Shown piece after piece: positions 44,508 through 53,569 of a DNA stretch of 64,000 bases; position 1 is the stretch's first letter; the number at the start of each line of letters is the position of its first letter. The notes below the pieces were generated by a model that had not been told where the DNA came from, did not search any database, and saw only the letters and a list, made by a program, of their open reading frames with translations. This DNA is from CAITZA01 sp937915285 (GTDB lineage: Bacteria; Desulfobacterota; Desulfomonilia; Desulfomonilales; Desulfomonilaceae). The translations under genes and the position numbers were made by a program. The stretch spans positions 94,575-158,574 of the forward strand of contig DAISIV010000001.1 in the NCBI GenBank assembly GCA_036821825.1, written 5' to 3'.

Positions 44508-45902
44508 ATGAAAAATCAGGAATCCGGTTACGTCAATATAACAGGCCTGGATAAGTATAAAATGTTTTTCAGGTTTTTTAATCAGGCGTTCAAACTTCTT
44601 GCACACAGGTATAATCGTGAGCAGCGCATCAGTAACGGGCTGACCGTGGGTGACTCGCTTTTCAATTTCTTCAAACTGTCTTTCCTGGAATACACAGTGC
44701 TCAAACATAGGAACATGGTCAGATTCGGAGATAAGGTTATTGTTGATAGCACCGTGCCACCTTTTCCCTCTCCAGCTTTTGACAGGCGCCTGTCAAATTA
44801 TCTTAATTATTTTGACATGCAGGACATCCCCTCCGGGATAGTTTCTATTTCCACCACCAACCTGTGCCCATATTCGTGCCCCTTCTGCTCCACCAACTCC
44901 AGGAGAATATCCAAAGCTGATCTTGATGAAGAATTGATCATCCAGACCATCAAGGAGATCGAGAGGCTCGGAACTCCCATGATTATTCTTCACGGTGGAG
45001 AACCGATGTTCAGATATGAACGTTTTCTGAGGATCGTTAAAAGTGTGGACAGGGAGACATGTTTGTGGATGTTCACTACCGGATATGGCGTTACTCCGGA
45101 GAGGGCTCGAGATCTTCAGGAAAATGGTCTTTTCGGTGTGTGGGTCAGCCTCGATCATTTCGATCCAGCGGTTCACAACGCCTTGAGAGGACATCCCCAG
45201 GCGTTTGAAAAAGCTCAGGAAGCCGTCAAAGCTTTCAAAGAGGCCGGTGTATATACCTGCTTGTCATTGGTGCCTCCGGACGATTTTATTGATCCGCTCA
45301 ATTTCAAAAAGTATTATGAGATGGCAAAAAACATGGGGGTGGCGGAAATACGCGTTATGGAGAAAAAGCCATCGGGGCGGGAGGCTTGTAATGGAGTGAT
45401 TCCTCATAGCCCCGTGCTGGCATGTTTGCAGCAGGAACTTTTTGCGGACCCTTCCTATTCGGACTATCCGCCCCTAAGCGGATTGTCTACCTGGCTGGAA
45501 AAGGATGAGGCGCTCGGTTGTCAGTGCAGGTTTGAGTATCTGTTTGTGACAGCATCTGGCGATGTTCAACCCTGTGAAGTAAGCGAAATTTCTTTCGGAA
45601 ACATCAAGGAAGAGCCATTCGAGGACATATTCAAGAGAGTATCAAGAGCGTTCGAACATTGTTCGACCGGCTGTATACCAATGGTAATGTACCCCGAAAT
45701 AAGGGAATATCAGCGAATCAGGGGAAAACTGAACCAGGAAGAGAAAAATCAGCTATCCGAGTCGATCGTCCGGGGATTCTCGCTGCGGGGTAGGATACCC
45801 GGAGCCTACAAGCCCATCTGGAACCATTATCAACGAAGACTTCAATCATACAGGAAACGAAACAAATCAAGTGTAGATACAGTTTGTGGCATGGGACATT
45901 GA
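44508..45902 (+). CDS. Radical SAM protein with SPASM-like C terminus, unknown substrate
   Basis: 464 residues. The radical SAM cluster motif is STTNLCPYSCPFCST (CxxxCxxC, residues about 120-130), followed by ILHGGEPMFR. C-terminal cysteines in LGCQCRFEYLFVTASGDVQPCEVSEISFGNI, EHCSTGC and the GNI motif resemble SPASM/Twitch auxiliary cluster domains, as in peptide- or cofactor-modifying enzymes. An unrecognised N-terminal region (1-110) precedes the barrel. AAGGAG precedes the ATG. It lies between bioF-like and thiM; no precursor peptide gene is seen. Confidence 0.8.
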   Translation: MKNQESGYVNITGLDKYKMFFRFFNQAFKLLAHRYNREQRISNGLTVGDSLFNFFKLSFLEYTVLKHRNMVRFGDKVIVDSTVPPFPSPAFDRRLSNYLNYFDMQDIPSGIVSISTTNLCPYSCPFCSTNSRRISKADLDEELIIQTIKEIERLGTPMIILHGGEPMFRYERFLRIVKSVDRETCLWMFTTGYGVTPERARDLQENGLFGVWVSLDHFDPAVHNALRGHPQAFEKAQEAVKAFKEAGVYTCLSLVPPDDFIDPLNFKKYYEMAKNMGVAEIRVMEKKPSGREACNGVIPHSPVLACLQQELFADPSYSDYPPLSGLSTWLEKDEALGCQCRFEYLFVTASGDVQPCEVSEISFGNIKEEPFEDIFKRVSRAFEHCSTGCIPMVMYPEIREYQRIRGKLNQEEKNQLSESIVRGFSLRGRIPGAYKPIWNHYQRRLQSYRKRNKSSVDTVCGMGH

Positions 45903-45959
45903 GGAATGCTCTTTTATTCATAAATCAAACAATTAACTACCTTGAGGAGAGAGTTGATC

Positions 45960-46766
45960 ATGACAGAACTAGCAAAATTTGCCGCTGAGAATCTTGAGAA
46001 GGTCAGGCGTAAGAAACCTCTGGTCCATAGCATAACCAACTTTGTAGCAATGAATTCCACTGCCAACGTCCTACTGGCGCTTGGAGCCTCCCCGTTTATG
46101 AGTCACATACTCGAGGAGATGGAGGACGTGTCCGCAATTTCCAACGCGCTGGTCATAAACATCGGTACTCTGTCAAAGCCTTGGATTCAGGCGATGAACG
46201 CCGCCGCCAGACTCTCAAGGATATTGTCAAAACCTTATGTGCTTGATCCCGTAGGCTCAGGCGCCACACGTTTCAGAACCCAGACAGCCAAGGAATTGAT
46301 CCGTTATGCTCCTCCGACAGTAATCCGCGGAAACGCATCCGAGGTGATGTCACTGAGTTCCAAAGGAGCCCAGACCCGGGGGGTGGACGCTATGCATTCT
46401 GTGGATGACGCAATAGGTTCGGCTAACGAGGTAGCAAGACAACTGAATTCTGTAATCGCGGTCACAGGAGAAAAAGATCTGGTAACTGACGGCCATCGCT
46501 CATTTGTTGTATCAGGAGGACATCCCTGGATGACATCCGTTACCGCTACTGGTTGCGCCGCATCTGTGATTGTGGGCGCTTTTCTGGCCGTTGAAAAAGA
46601 CGCCACTCTCTCGGCGGCCTCCGCTCTGGCAGTTTACAAGCTTGTAGCTGAAAGGGCCGTAGAAGGAGCTAAAGGGCCGGGATCCTACTGGACAAATGTG
46701 ATTGACCAACTCTATTCTCTGACTCCGTTTGAAGTAGAGAGATACGCCAGGATTGAACTCGTATGA
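45960..46766 (+). CDS. thiM: Hydroxyethylthiazole kinase
   Basis: 268 residues from the ATG at 45960, with GAGGAGAGAG upstream. Motifs: HSITNFVAMNSTANVLLALG, VLDPVGSGATRFR and the C-terminal TATGCAASVIVGAF. ThiM phosphorylates 4-methyl-5-hydroxyethylthiazole for thiamin salvage. It starts a tightly coupled thiM-thiE-thiL set. No TPP riboswitch is recognisable in the 57-nt leader after the radical SAM gene. Confidence 0.93.
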   Translation: MTELAKFAAENLEKVRRKKPLVHSITNFVAMNSTANVLLALGASPFMSHILEEMEDVSAISNALVINIGTLSKPWIQAMNAAARLSRILSKPYVLDPVGSGATRFRTQTAKELIRYAPPTVIRGNASEVMSLSSKGAQTRGVDAMHSVDDAIGSANEVARQLNSVIAVTGEKDLVTDGHRSFVVSGGHPWMTSVTATGCAASVIVGAFLAVEKDATLSAASALAVYKLVAERAVEGAKGPGSYWTNVIDQLYSLTPFEVERYARIELV

Positions 46767-47425
46767 ACAACATTAGAGACTGGAATATTTACCTGGTTAC
46801 TGACAGGAATCTATCATTAGGGCGAAGCCTCTCTGAAATTTGTGAAGCAGCTATCAAGGGTGGGGTTTCCGTGATTCAGATAAGGGAAAAGAGCCTTGAT
46901 TCGAGGACTTTTTTCCAGGAGGCCATGGCTGTAAGGGATTTGATGCGAAACAGCCGCATTCCGTTGATCATAAATGACAGGATAGATATCGCTTTAGCTG
47001 TTGAAGCAGATGGAGTGCACCTGGGACAATCCGATATTCCGCTGCGCGAAGCCAGGGATATCCTCGGTCCCGACAGGATAATCGGCTGGTCAGTAGAAAG
47101 CCCCGAGGACATAAGAAGCCAGGAGGCTTCAATAGCAGACTATCTGGCGGTAGGCCCAATATTCTTCACTTCCACCAAGAGCGATATTTCCCAGCCTTGG
47201 GGAATCGAGGGGATGAGATCTGCGAGGTCAATCACGGATAAACCTTTAGTCGCCATAGGGGGATTATCTGAGAGCAATATCAGGGATGTTGTGGATGCAG
47301 GAGCTGATTGCGTAGCCCTTGTCTCAGCCATAGTGAGCGCCCACGATGTCAAATCCACCACCGAGATGTTGTCAAAACTGGTCTTGGAGTCCAAGCTGGT
47401 GCGTGACGGGCAATCACGGTCATGA
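46763..47425 (+). CDS. thiE: Thiamine-phosphate synthase
   Basis: 220 residues, TIM barrel. YLVTDRNLSLG, IINDRIDIALAVEADGVHLGQSD and VGPIFFTSTKSD are ThiE motifs that bind pyrimidine pyrophosphate and thiazole phosphate. Its ATG overlaps the thiM stop by four bases. It joins the two thiamin halves. Confidence 0.93.
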   Translation: MNNIRDWNIYLVTDRNLSLGRSLSEICEAAIKGGVSVIQIREKSLDSRTFFQEAMAVRDLMRNSRIPLIINDRIDIALAVEADGVHLGQSDIPLREARDILGPDRIIGWSVESPEDIRSQEASIADYLAVGPIFFTSTKSDISQPWGIEGMRSARSITDKPLVAIGGLSESNIRDVVDAGADCVALVSAIVSAHDVKSTTEMLSKLVLESKLVRDGQSRS

Positions 47426-48429
47426 AACTCGGGGAAATTGGAGAATTCGGTTTTATACAAAGAGTGGCCCCGTTGTGCCTTAACAGAACCGACGGAGTTC
47501 ACAAGGGGATCGGGGATGATTGCGCTGTAATAGACGTAAATTGTGACGAATTTATGTTGATCACCACCGATCTGCTCTTGGAACGAGTTCACTTCAATCT
47601 TGCTTGGACATCAGCCGAAGATCTGGGGGCAAAATCTCTTGCTGTAAACCTTTCAGACATTGCCGCATGCGGAGGAACCCCGAGAGACGCCTTCATAAGT
47701 ATCGCCATTCCTCCAGGGATTGAACTGGACTGGCTGGACAATTTTTACCGGGGCCTGTCTGAACTCGCCAAGCTCCACCGCGTTAACATCCTGGGGGGAG
47801 ACACTAGCTTATCCAAATCCGACTTGATGATAAGCCTCACACTCACAGGCATCGTTCCTAAAAGTCAGGTCTTGCTGCGAAGCGGAGCATCACCCGGTGA
47901 TCTGGTTTGTCTCATCGGAAACCTCGGAGAATCAGCCGCAGGGCTCAATCTTCTTAAGTCTCATCCAAAAATATTCACCCAAGACCAAACCTACCTGCTC
48001 CAGGCGCACCTACGCCCCAAACCGCTGGTCCATGAGGGGCGATTGCTCGCAGAATCAGGCTATTGCATGGCCTTGATTGATATTTCCGATGGACTCAGTT
48101 CGGATCTTGGTCACCTGTGCAAACAGTCTCAGGTAGGCGCCACCATTGATGAGACGCTCATTCCCATCTCGAAAAATTTGTTGGATGCATCAGAAATGGA
48201 TTTGGACGAAATCAGGCTGTTGGTTATGAACGGTGGTGAGGACTATGCGCTTCTGGCAGCAATCAGACCCGAAGGAGTACCTGAATTACAACTTTCTCTA
48301 AGTGCTTCGGGATCATCCCTCAGCGTTATCGGACAATTCACTTCACAACTCGAACTGCGGATCAGAAAATCGAATGGACAGGATGAGCCTTTTATACCCA
48401 AAGGGTGGAATCACTTTAAGCAGGTCTGA
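47422..48429 (+). CDS. thiL: Thiamine-monophosphate kinase
   Basis: 335 residues. GIGDDCAVIDV with the ATP/Mg site, LITTDLLLERVHF, LAVNLSDIAACGG, GGDTSLSKSDL and the later DISDGLSSDLGHL and NGGEDYALL are conserved in ThiL. It phosphorylates TMP to TPP. The ATG overlaps the thiE stop by four bases. Confidence 0.94.
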   Translation: MKLGEIGEFGFIQRVAPLCLNRTDGVHKGIGDDCAVIDVNCDEFMLITTDLLLERVHFNLAWTSAEDLGAKSLAVNLSDIAACGGTPRDAFISIAIPPGIELDWLDNFYRGLSELAKLHRVNILGGDTSLSKSDLMISLTLTGIVPKSQVLLRSGASPGDLVCLIGNLGESAAGLNLLKSHPKIFTQDQTYLLQAHLRPKPLVHEGRLLAESGYCMALIDISDGLSSDLGHLCKQSQVGATIDETLIPISKNLLDASEMDLDEIRLLVMNGGEDYALLAAIRPEGVPELQLSLSASGSSLSVIGQFTSQLELRIRKSNGQDEPFIPKGWNHFKQV

Positions 48430-48732
48430 TAGCAAGGGATTTTTTTTAATATGTGATTTTTTGGACGCGCATTCACCTTGGTTCCATGTTAATCTACTTA
48501 ATGCTTGAGTAAAAAGTAGGAATCATCAAAAAATTTTGTTCGTGTATCTCAAGTAAATAGGGAGTCAGGCGTTATCAGACTCACGCGAAGTACGCCTGCA
48601 TAATTGTAACATTCTGTAATAAGGGATTTTACTAATGGAGCTACGTATTTTCCCATGGCAAAAAAGCTCTTGACTTAATATTAATATCCATATATAAAAA
48701 TATCTAGGATAACAAACCTCGGTGGAGGGAAC
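48430..48732. other. Promoter region of sulfur oxidoreductase island
   Basis: 303 bp without a gene. It holds an inverted repeat CAGGCGT (48566-48572) / ACGCCTG (48592-48598) with a 19-nt loop and the promoter/operator described separately. A GGTGGAGGGA ribosome site ends it. Confidence 0.6.
48670..48698 (+). promoter_or_regulatory. Promoter and putative ArsR operator of the oxidoreductase operon
   Basis: A -35 TTGACT at 48670-48675, 17-nt spacer and -10 TATAAA at 48693-48698. The motif ATATCCATATATA (48684-48696) runs into the -10 and recurs, with one change, next to the arsR promoter (56518-56530, opposite strand). Repression by the ArsR protein is inferred. Confidence 0.65.
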
Positions 48733-50934
48733 ATGAAAGAATTCGGTATAACCCGGAGAAAGTTTCTCGCCGGAGCAGCGGTGGGCAGCGCATCTTTGGT
48801 TGCCTCGTCCTACATGAGTTTTGACACGTGGGCTGCGACAGATACGGCTTCTGAAGACGTTAGCGTAACCCCTACGTTGTGTGACGCTTGTGGTAACTGG
48901 TGCGCCATAAATGTTTACACAAAGGGAGGGCGAATCTGGAAGGCTACTGGAAATCCAATTGCCGGACTGAACAAGGGAAGGATATGTGTCAAAGGGCATG
49001 CGATGCTGCATGACGTTTACAACAAAGACCGTATCAAATCCCCCTTGAAGCGCGTTGGAGCCAACAAGTTTGAACCGATATCCTGGGAGCAGGCGTACAG
49101 GGAGATCGGGGCAAAGTTGAAGGACGTGATAGCGAAAGACGGCCCCAACTCCCTTTTTCTCGTCCAGTATCCTGAAGGGAATGAAGCTCTAACCAAACGA
49201 TTCATGAATGCTTTGGGCTCACCTAATGTTTTCTCCCACGCCAGTACATGTTTTCTCCCGCGTAATATAGGATGGTGGTTGACGACTGGTTCGGCAAAAC
49301 CTGAGCAGGATCTTGAGAACGCCCGCCATGTGTTGTTCATAGGGCGCAATCCTGCTGCTGGTTTACAGTTGAGAATGCTGGTTGACATGGCAAAAGCCAA
49401 GGATAAGGGAGCCAAATATGTCGTGGTAGACCCCCGATTCAGCGAAATGGCTGCTATGGGTCATCAATGGATACAAATAAAGCCAGGGACTGACCTTGCG
49501 CTCCTGTTGGCGCTTGCCCAGGTCATGATCAAGGAAAACCTCTACCAGAAAGATTTCATTGACAAATACGCCTCAGGGTTCGATGAGTGGGCTTCAAAAA
49601 TTAGTGATTACACGCCCAAATGGGCTTCTGAAATTACCACCATTCCTGAGAAAGTCATCACAAAACTTGCCCATGACATGGCTGAGGTAGCTCCGGCTTC
49701 AGTAATCCATCGTGGATATCACGGAGCGATGGGCACCCAGTATAAGAACAGTCTGCAACTGGTCCGCGCAGTCGGTTGCATAAACGGTTTACTGGGGAAC
49801 TACAACCAGAAGGGTGGCATGTTTAACGCTCCCAAGGTCAAGCTGGGCAAACTTGGGCCTGAAAAGTATCCTCAAGTTCCTGAGCTTGACATGCCAATGG
49901 TAGATGGCAGTGGAGATCCGGATCGATATCCTTTGACCCCTGTTGGTCTAGGGATTAGTCAGGCCATACCGGAACTGGCTCTGGCCGGAAAACTGAAAGC
50001 CGGTTTTGTTTATCATAACAATCCCTTGCGAACCTGCCCCAATCCGGCAAGAATGATCGAAGGTTATAGAAAATTGGACTTGCTGGTGTCCTTCGATTAT
50101 GTCCTCTCGGAAACAGCCTCTCTGGCTCATTATGTATTACCGGAATCCTATTACCTTGAGCGGGACGATGTCGTACACACCAACCACTGTTACACATCCA
50201 AGCAGGTGGCGATTAGACAGGCTGTTATTAAGCCGTTATACGACACTAAACCGATGGTCCAGATTCTGGTGGAGTTGGCGCCTCATTGCGGGATAGGCCA
50301 GTATTTCAACTTTAGCCTGGACGAGTATAACCGTGCCTCTCTTGCCCCATTGAACATAACCCTGGAACGCCTCAGGAAGGAAGGGGTGATTGACCTGGGT
50401 GGAGACTGGAAACCTGGAGAGCCTGCATTCACAACCCCTAGCGGCAAGCTTGAAATATTGTCATCCACACTGCAAGATCTGAATCTACCTGCCTTACCGC
50501 TGTGGGAAGAGCCATTGGTAAGCCCTAATCCCAAGGATCCCTATGAATTCAGGTTGATCCATGGCAAGCAGGCCCACTTGACCCACGCCAGATCAATTAA
50601 CCAGAAGTATCTCAAGGAAATCACCAAGCTCAATGACATAGCCCGAGTTTGGATACATCCGGACAGAGCCAAAGCTCTTGGCATAAAGGATGGGGAATGC
50701 ATGACCATAACCTCGTCTGTGGGCAAGGGTAGAGCCCGAGCCAGGGTTACAGAGGGAATCCACAGGGACTGCGTGTTTCTGCCGAGCGGTTACGGAGTTT
50801 TTGCCAAGCATCTAGAGAGAGCATTCGGGTTTGGAACATCATACAATGATTACCTGCCAACCTATTTTGATCCGGTTCTGGGGCACGTAATGGCGAATGA
50901 AATAATCGTCCGGGTCGAAAAGACTATGTCTTAA
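48733..50934 (+). CDS. Tat-exported molybdopterin oxidoreductase catalytic subunit (PsrA/PhsA-like)
   Basis: 733 residues. A twin-arginine signal (TRRKFLAGAAVGS, residues 7-19) directs periplasmic export. An iron-sulfur site follows (Cys50, 53, 57 and 85, the last in RICVKGH). Cys173 in SHASTCFLPRN is the expected Mo ligand, as in polysulfide/thiosulfate reductases rather than nitrate reductases. The remainder covers the bis-MGD binding domains to the C-terminal GRARARVTEGI region. With the downstream ferredoxin and NrfD genes it should form a PsrABC/PhsABC-like membrane complex exchanging electrons with quinone. Thiosulfate, polysulfide and tetrathionate are candidate substrates; sequence alone does not choose. 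Confidence 0.88.
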   Translation: MKEFGITRRKFLAGAAVGSASLVASSYMSFDTWAATDTASEDVSVTPTLCDACGNWCAINVYTKGGRIWKATGNPIAGLNKGRICVKGHAMLHDVYNKDRIKSPLKRVGANKFEPISWEQAYREIGAKLKDVIAKDGPNSLFLVQYPEGNEALTKRFMNALGSPNVFSHASTCFLPRNIGWWLTTGSAKPEQDLENARHVLFIGRNPAAGLQLRMLVDMAKAKDKGAKYVVVDPRFSEMAAMGHQWIQIKPGTDLALLLALAQVMIKENLYQKDFIDKYASGFDEWASKISDYTPKWASEITTIPEKVITKLAHDMAEVAPASVIHRGYHGAMGTQYKNSLQLVRAVGCINGLLGNYNQKGGMFNAPKVKLGKLGPEKYPQVPELDMPMVDGSGDPDRYPLTPVGLGISQAIPELALAGKLKAGFVYHNNPLRTCPNPARMIEGYRKLDLLVSFDYVLSETASLAHYVLPESYYLERDDVVHTNHCYTSKQVAIRQAVIKPLYDTKPMVQILVELAPHCGIGQYFNFSLDEYNRASLAPLNITLERLRKEGVIDLGGDWKPGEPAFTTPSGKLEILSSTLQDLNLPALPLWEEPLVSPNPKDPYEFRLIHGKQAHLTHARSINQKYLKEITKLNDIARVWIHPDRAKALGIKDGECMTITSSVGKGRARARVTEGIHRDCVFLPSGYGVFAKHLERAFGFGTSYNDYLPTYFDPVLGHVMANEIIVRVEKTMS

Positions 50935-50962
50935 CTTTTTTACTCCGGATTATGAAGGCCCT

Positions 50963-50979
50963 GGGTCTAGTTAAGACCC
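50963..50979 (+). other. Intercistronic hairpin
   Basis: GGGTCT-AGTTA-AGACCC, a perfect six-bp stem between the catalytic and ferredoxin subunit genes. It is not followed by a T run, so it is more likely an mRNA stability or processing element than a terminator. Confidence 0.5.
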
Positions 50980-51012
50980 TTCGTCAGCGGATTGTCTTTA
51001 TGGGAGTTTGAA

Positions 51013-51555
51013 ATGCCTCGATACGGAATAGCGATTGATACCACCAAGTGTATTGGATGTCATTCTTGCAGATTAGCCTGCCAGAATCAGAACGGTCTTG
51101 ATTTTACTGAAACCTTCAACTGGATAAAGGACAAGGAGCGCGGGAAATATCCTTCTTTTGATAAGGAATATATTCCATTGCAATGTAACCACTGCGAAAA
51201 CGCTCCATGCCAGAGGGTTTGTCCAACAGCGGCTACTTATACGACTCCTGAAGGTGTAGTGCTCGTCAACAAGAAGACGTGCGTCGGATGCAAGTATTGC
51301 ATGGAAGCATGCCCATACAAGATGCGAATCATACTTCATCATCAGGGCATCGTGGTCAAATGCAGGTTCTGCATCGAGTTGGTCAGGGAGGGTGGCACAC
51401 CTGCCTGCGTGACGACATGCCCGACCCAGGTGCGCATATTCGGAGACCTTGATGATCCGAATAGCGAAATTTCACGGTTTATCGCCGAAAGTGGAGCTGA
51501 GCCGTTGAGAACAGATCTTGGAACTCTTCCCAAAATTTACTACAAAAGGAGCTGA
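51013..51555 (+). CDS. 4Fe-4S ferredoxin-type electron transfer subunit (PsrB/PhsB/DmsB-like)
   Basis: 180 residues from the ATG at 51013, with GGGAG upstream; a TTG at 50992 is in frame but unsupported. Four cysteine clusters are visible: CIGCHSCRLAC, CNHCENAPCQRVCP, CVGCKYCMEACP and CRFCIELVREGGTPACVTTCP, enough for four [4Fe-4S] centres. There is no signal peptide, so it would travel with the Tat-folded catalytic subunit. It wires the Mo subunit to the NrfD membrane subunit. Confidence 0.93.
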   Translation: MPRYGIAIDTTKCIGCHSCRLACQNQNGLDFTETFNWIKDKERGKYPSFDKEYIPLQCNHCENAPCQRVCPTAATYTTPEGVVLVNKKTCVGCKYCMEACPYKMRIILHHQGIVVKCRFCIELVREGGTPACVTTCPTQVRIFGDLDDPNSEISRFIAESGAEPLRTDLGTLPKIYYKRS

Positions 51556-51557
51556 TC

Positions 51558-52442
51558 ATGCCGGAGAGCGCGTGGGGATGGTTGATAGTGGTTTACTTGT
51601 TCCTGGCCGGATCAGGTTCGGGCGCTTTTCTGGCTGCCGTTTACTGCGATCTTTTAGCGCCGGACTGGTCTAAATCCTTGGCTAAAGCCGGTTCGCTCAT
51701 AGCCGGGCCCCTGGTTGCAATAGGAACTGTTTGCCTGGTGCTAGACCTGGAGGCTGGACTCTGGGAACCTTGGAGACAGGTTTATCTTGCCAAGAATCTT
51801 AGCAGCATGATCGCTTGGGGCGTAATTATTCTCTCCGGGTTCATTCCCATTGCCCTGCTATACGCTGCTGCATTGAACGAAATAACCTTCATAGGGAAAA
51901 TCGCGAAAAAATACATCAGAATCCTGGAATATGTCGGAAGTTTGCTTGCGGTAGCCACTGCAACGTACACGGGTGTGCTCATTGCCGTGGTCAACGGAGT
52001 GCCTTTCTGGAACACTCCCATGATGCCTGTGCTGTTTCTGGCCTCAGCAATATCTACCGGGTTGGCAGCCGCGATGATAGTCGCCGCGATCATCGACATT
52101 GACACCATCAAGACACTGTCCAATTTTGCATTGGGCCACGTGATCTTTCTTGCGGTGGAAGCCCTGGTTCTTATGCTTCTGGTGTTTATGTCTCTGACCA
52201 GGTCAACCGAGGCCGCAATCTCTGCAAACATGCTGATATCAGGAGTGCTTAGCCCGTATTTCTGGGTCCTGGTGGTCATATTAGGCATAGTGATTCCTTT
52301 CATACTCAGTATTGTGGAATACTATGAGTATGGTGAAATGCCCAAAACTCTAGTTATAGGATCAGACTTGCTAGTCCTCATGGGAGGAATGAGTTTGAGG
52401 GCTTTGATCATCTTTTCGGCCACTCCGCCTCAAATCGTTTAG
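51558..52442 (+). CDS. NrfD/PsrC-like polytopic membrane subunit
   Basis: 294 residues with eight predicted membrane helices. WGWLIVVYLFLAGSGSGAFLAA at the start is the NrfD/PsrC signature for the first helix. It binds quinone and anchors the Mo/Fe-S subunits at the periplasmic face. AAAAGGAG precedes the ATG, and the gene begins 2 nt after the ferredoxin subunit. Heme-binding residues are not expected in this family. Confidence 0.9.
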   Translation: MPESAWGWLIVVYLFLAGSGSGAFLAAVYCDLLAPDWSKSLAKAGSLIAGPLVAIGTVCLVLDLEAGLWEPWRQVYLAKNLSSMIAWGVIILSGFIPIALLYAAALNEITFIGKIAKKYIRILEYVGSLLAVATATYTGVLIAVVNGVPFWNTPMMPVLFLASAISTGLAAAMIVAAIIDIDTIKTLSNFALGHVIFLAVEALVLMLLVFMSLTRSTEAAISANMLISGVLSPYFWVLVVILGIVIPFILSIVEYYEYGEMPKTLVIGSDLLVLMGGMSLRALIIFSATPPQIV

Positions 52443-52472
52443 GCGATAGGGCCACTTGACGGTCACTAAAAC

Positions 52473-53183
52473 GTGACAGACTGGATGAACATGCAGCCTA
52501 ACGTGATTAATGATCAATCCAAAAGGCTTGATGCGGACTCGCCCGACGCTCGGGATGCCATGGAAAACGCATTTCCGGAGAAATCAGGAGCCCGTCGGAT
52601 AGCTATGGCTTACATGTTTTCTGAGATGTTTGGGATTCCGGATGAGGTCAACTCAGGACACTTCAGTCTGCTTAGGGAATACTCAGAAAAATTTCCTCAA
52701 GAGATTTGTCAATTCGCCTGGTCGTCTGAGACGGATTTTCTGGACGCATGGCGTCAGGATATAAGGCTTTTTGAGGATGGTAATGACCCTCTTATTCTTG
52801 AAGAATCAGTTTACAAGCCATGGACGAGGCAAAAAAATCATCCTCTGAGCGGAAAGCTTGGCCACAGTCACGGCGATCCTGCAGCCCATATGACCGCTAT
52901 CCTGAAATCGTTTGGACTGACGCTGGACCAGGAACACTGCCTCGCTCCGGATAGCCTGTCCACATTGTTCGAATTTCTTGGATTCATGCTTGAAAACCAG
53001 CCTCAGACCGAGGTTGTTTCATTCTGCGGTGATCACCTGGATTGGCTCGGGACACTCCAAAAGAGGGCTATCGAGCAAGGTTCCGGGCCGGCCCTAATGT
53101 GCGCCATCAAGGCAGCAAGACTTTATGTAACTGAACTTATTCATGAAATGGAGTTTTATAATGGACGAACAAGCTTCAAGTGA
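52473..53183 (+). CDS. TorD/DmsD family molybdoenzyme assembly chaperone
   Basis: 236 residues, all-helical. EESVYKPWTRQ near 110-120, the GDPAAHMTAILKSFGL stretch and LAPDSLSTLFEFLGFML are TorD-type. These chaperones hold the Tat substrate until the molybdenum cofactor is inserted, so the partner is probably the catalytic subunit at 48733. The start is uncertain: a GTG at 52473 or ATGs at 52485 and 52491. The end overlaps the next gene by 23 nt. Confidence 0.82.
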   Translation: MTDWMNMQPNVINDQSKRLDADSPDARDAMENAFPEKSGARRIAMAYMFSEMFGIPDEVNSGHFSLLREYSEKFPQEICQFAWSSETDFLDAWRQDIRLFEDGNDPLILEESVYKPWTRQKNHPLSGKLGHSHGDPAAHMTAILKSFGLTLDQEHCLAPDSLSTLFEFLGFMLENQPQTEVVSFCGDHLDWLGTLQKRAIEQGSGPALMCAIKAARLYVTELIHEMEFYNGRTSFK

Positions 53184-53523
53184 GATTCAGAAAATCGATA
53201 CCCAAGGCGATAATGACCAGGTAAAGAAGGGCAAAAATGATACGGAGAACCACGTTGCTGACAAGCGCGGACGCCTGATATCAGCCGCCGTCATTGCCGT
53301 GATCATCCTATCCTTTATATCTGTTTCGGTTTTTGGGATATTTCAGGTCACAACCAAACTGCTTGTTGTTTGTCCTTTTGATTTGCCCGTCAATGATCCA
53401 GCGCCGGTCCTGTGGCAGGACATAGTTTCGGACAAAACAGTTAGCGCCAGAATTGGGACCTCCGAGAAGATGACGGATGTTTACCTGAAGGGGTTGACAT
53501 TGGCTGAGACCAAAGCCAAGTAA
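53161..53523 (+). CDS. Single-helix membrane protein of the sulfur island, unknown
   Basis: 120 residues from the ATG at 53161, preceded by GGAG at 7 nt and overlapping the chaperone gene. A charged N-terminal tail (1-37) precedes one membrane helix (about 40-62), then a C-terminal domain of about 58 residues (FDLPVNDPAPVLWQDI), probably periplasmic. No family recognised. Its place between the reductase genes and the sulfur transporters suggests an assembly or sulfur-handling role. Confidence 0.6.
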   Translation: MDEQASSEIQKIDTQGDNDQVKKGKNDTENHVADKRGRLISAAVIAVIILSFISVSVFGIFQVTTKLLVVCPFDLPVNDPAPVLWQDIVSDKTVSARIGTSEKMTDVYLKGLTLAETKAK

Positions 53524-53569
53524 TATCTTAAGCCATATTCTAGTCATCAGAATCTGAAAGAGAGAGCCT

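Noticed and set aside
45903..45959. Possible TPP riboswitch before thiM
   Set aside because: The gap is only 57 nt and lacks the conserved thi-box segments.
51782..52303. 173-codon open frame opposite the NrfD subunit gene
   Set aside because: Mirror of a real polytopic protein gene; no family motifs.
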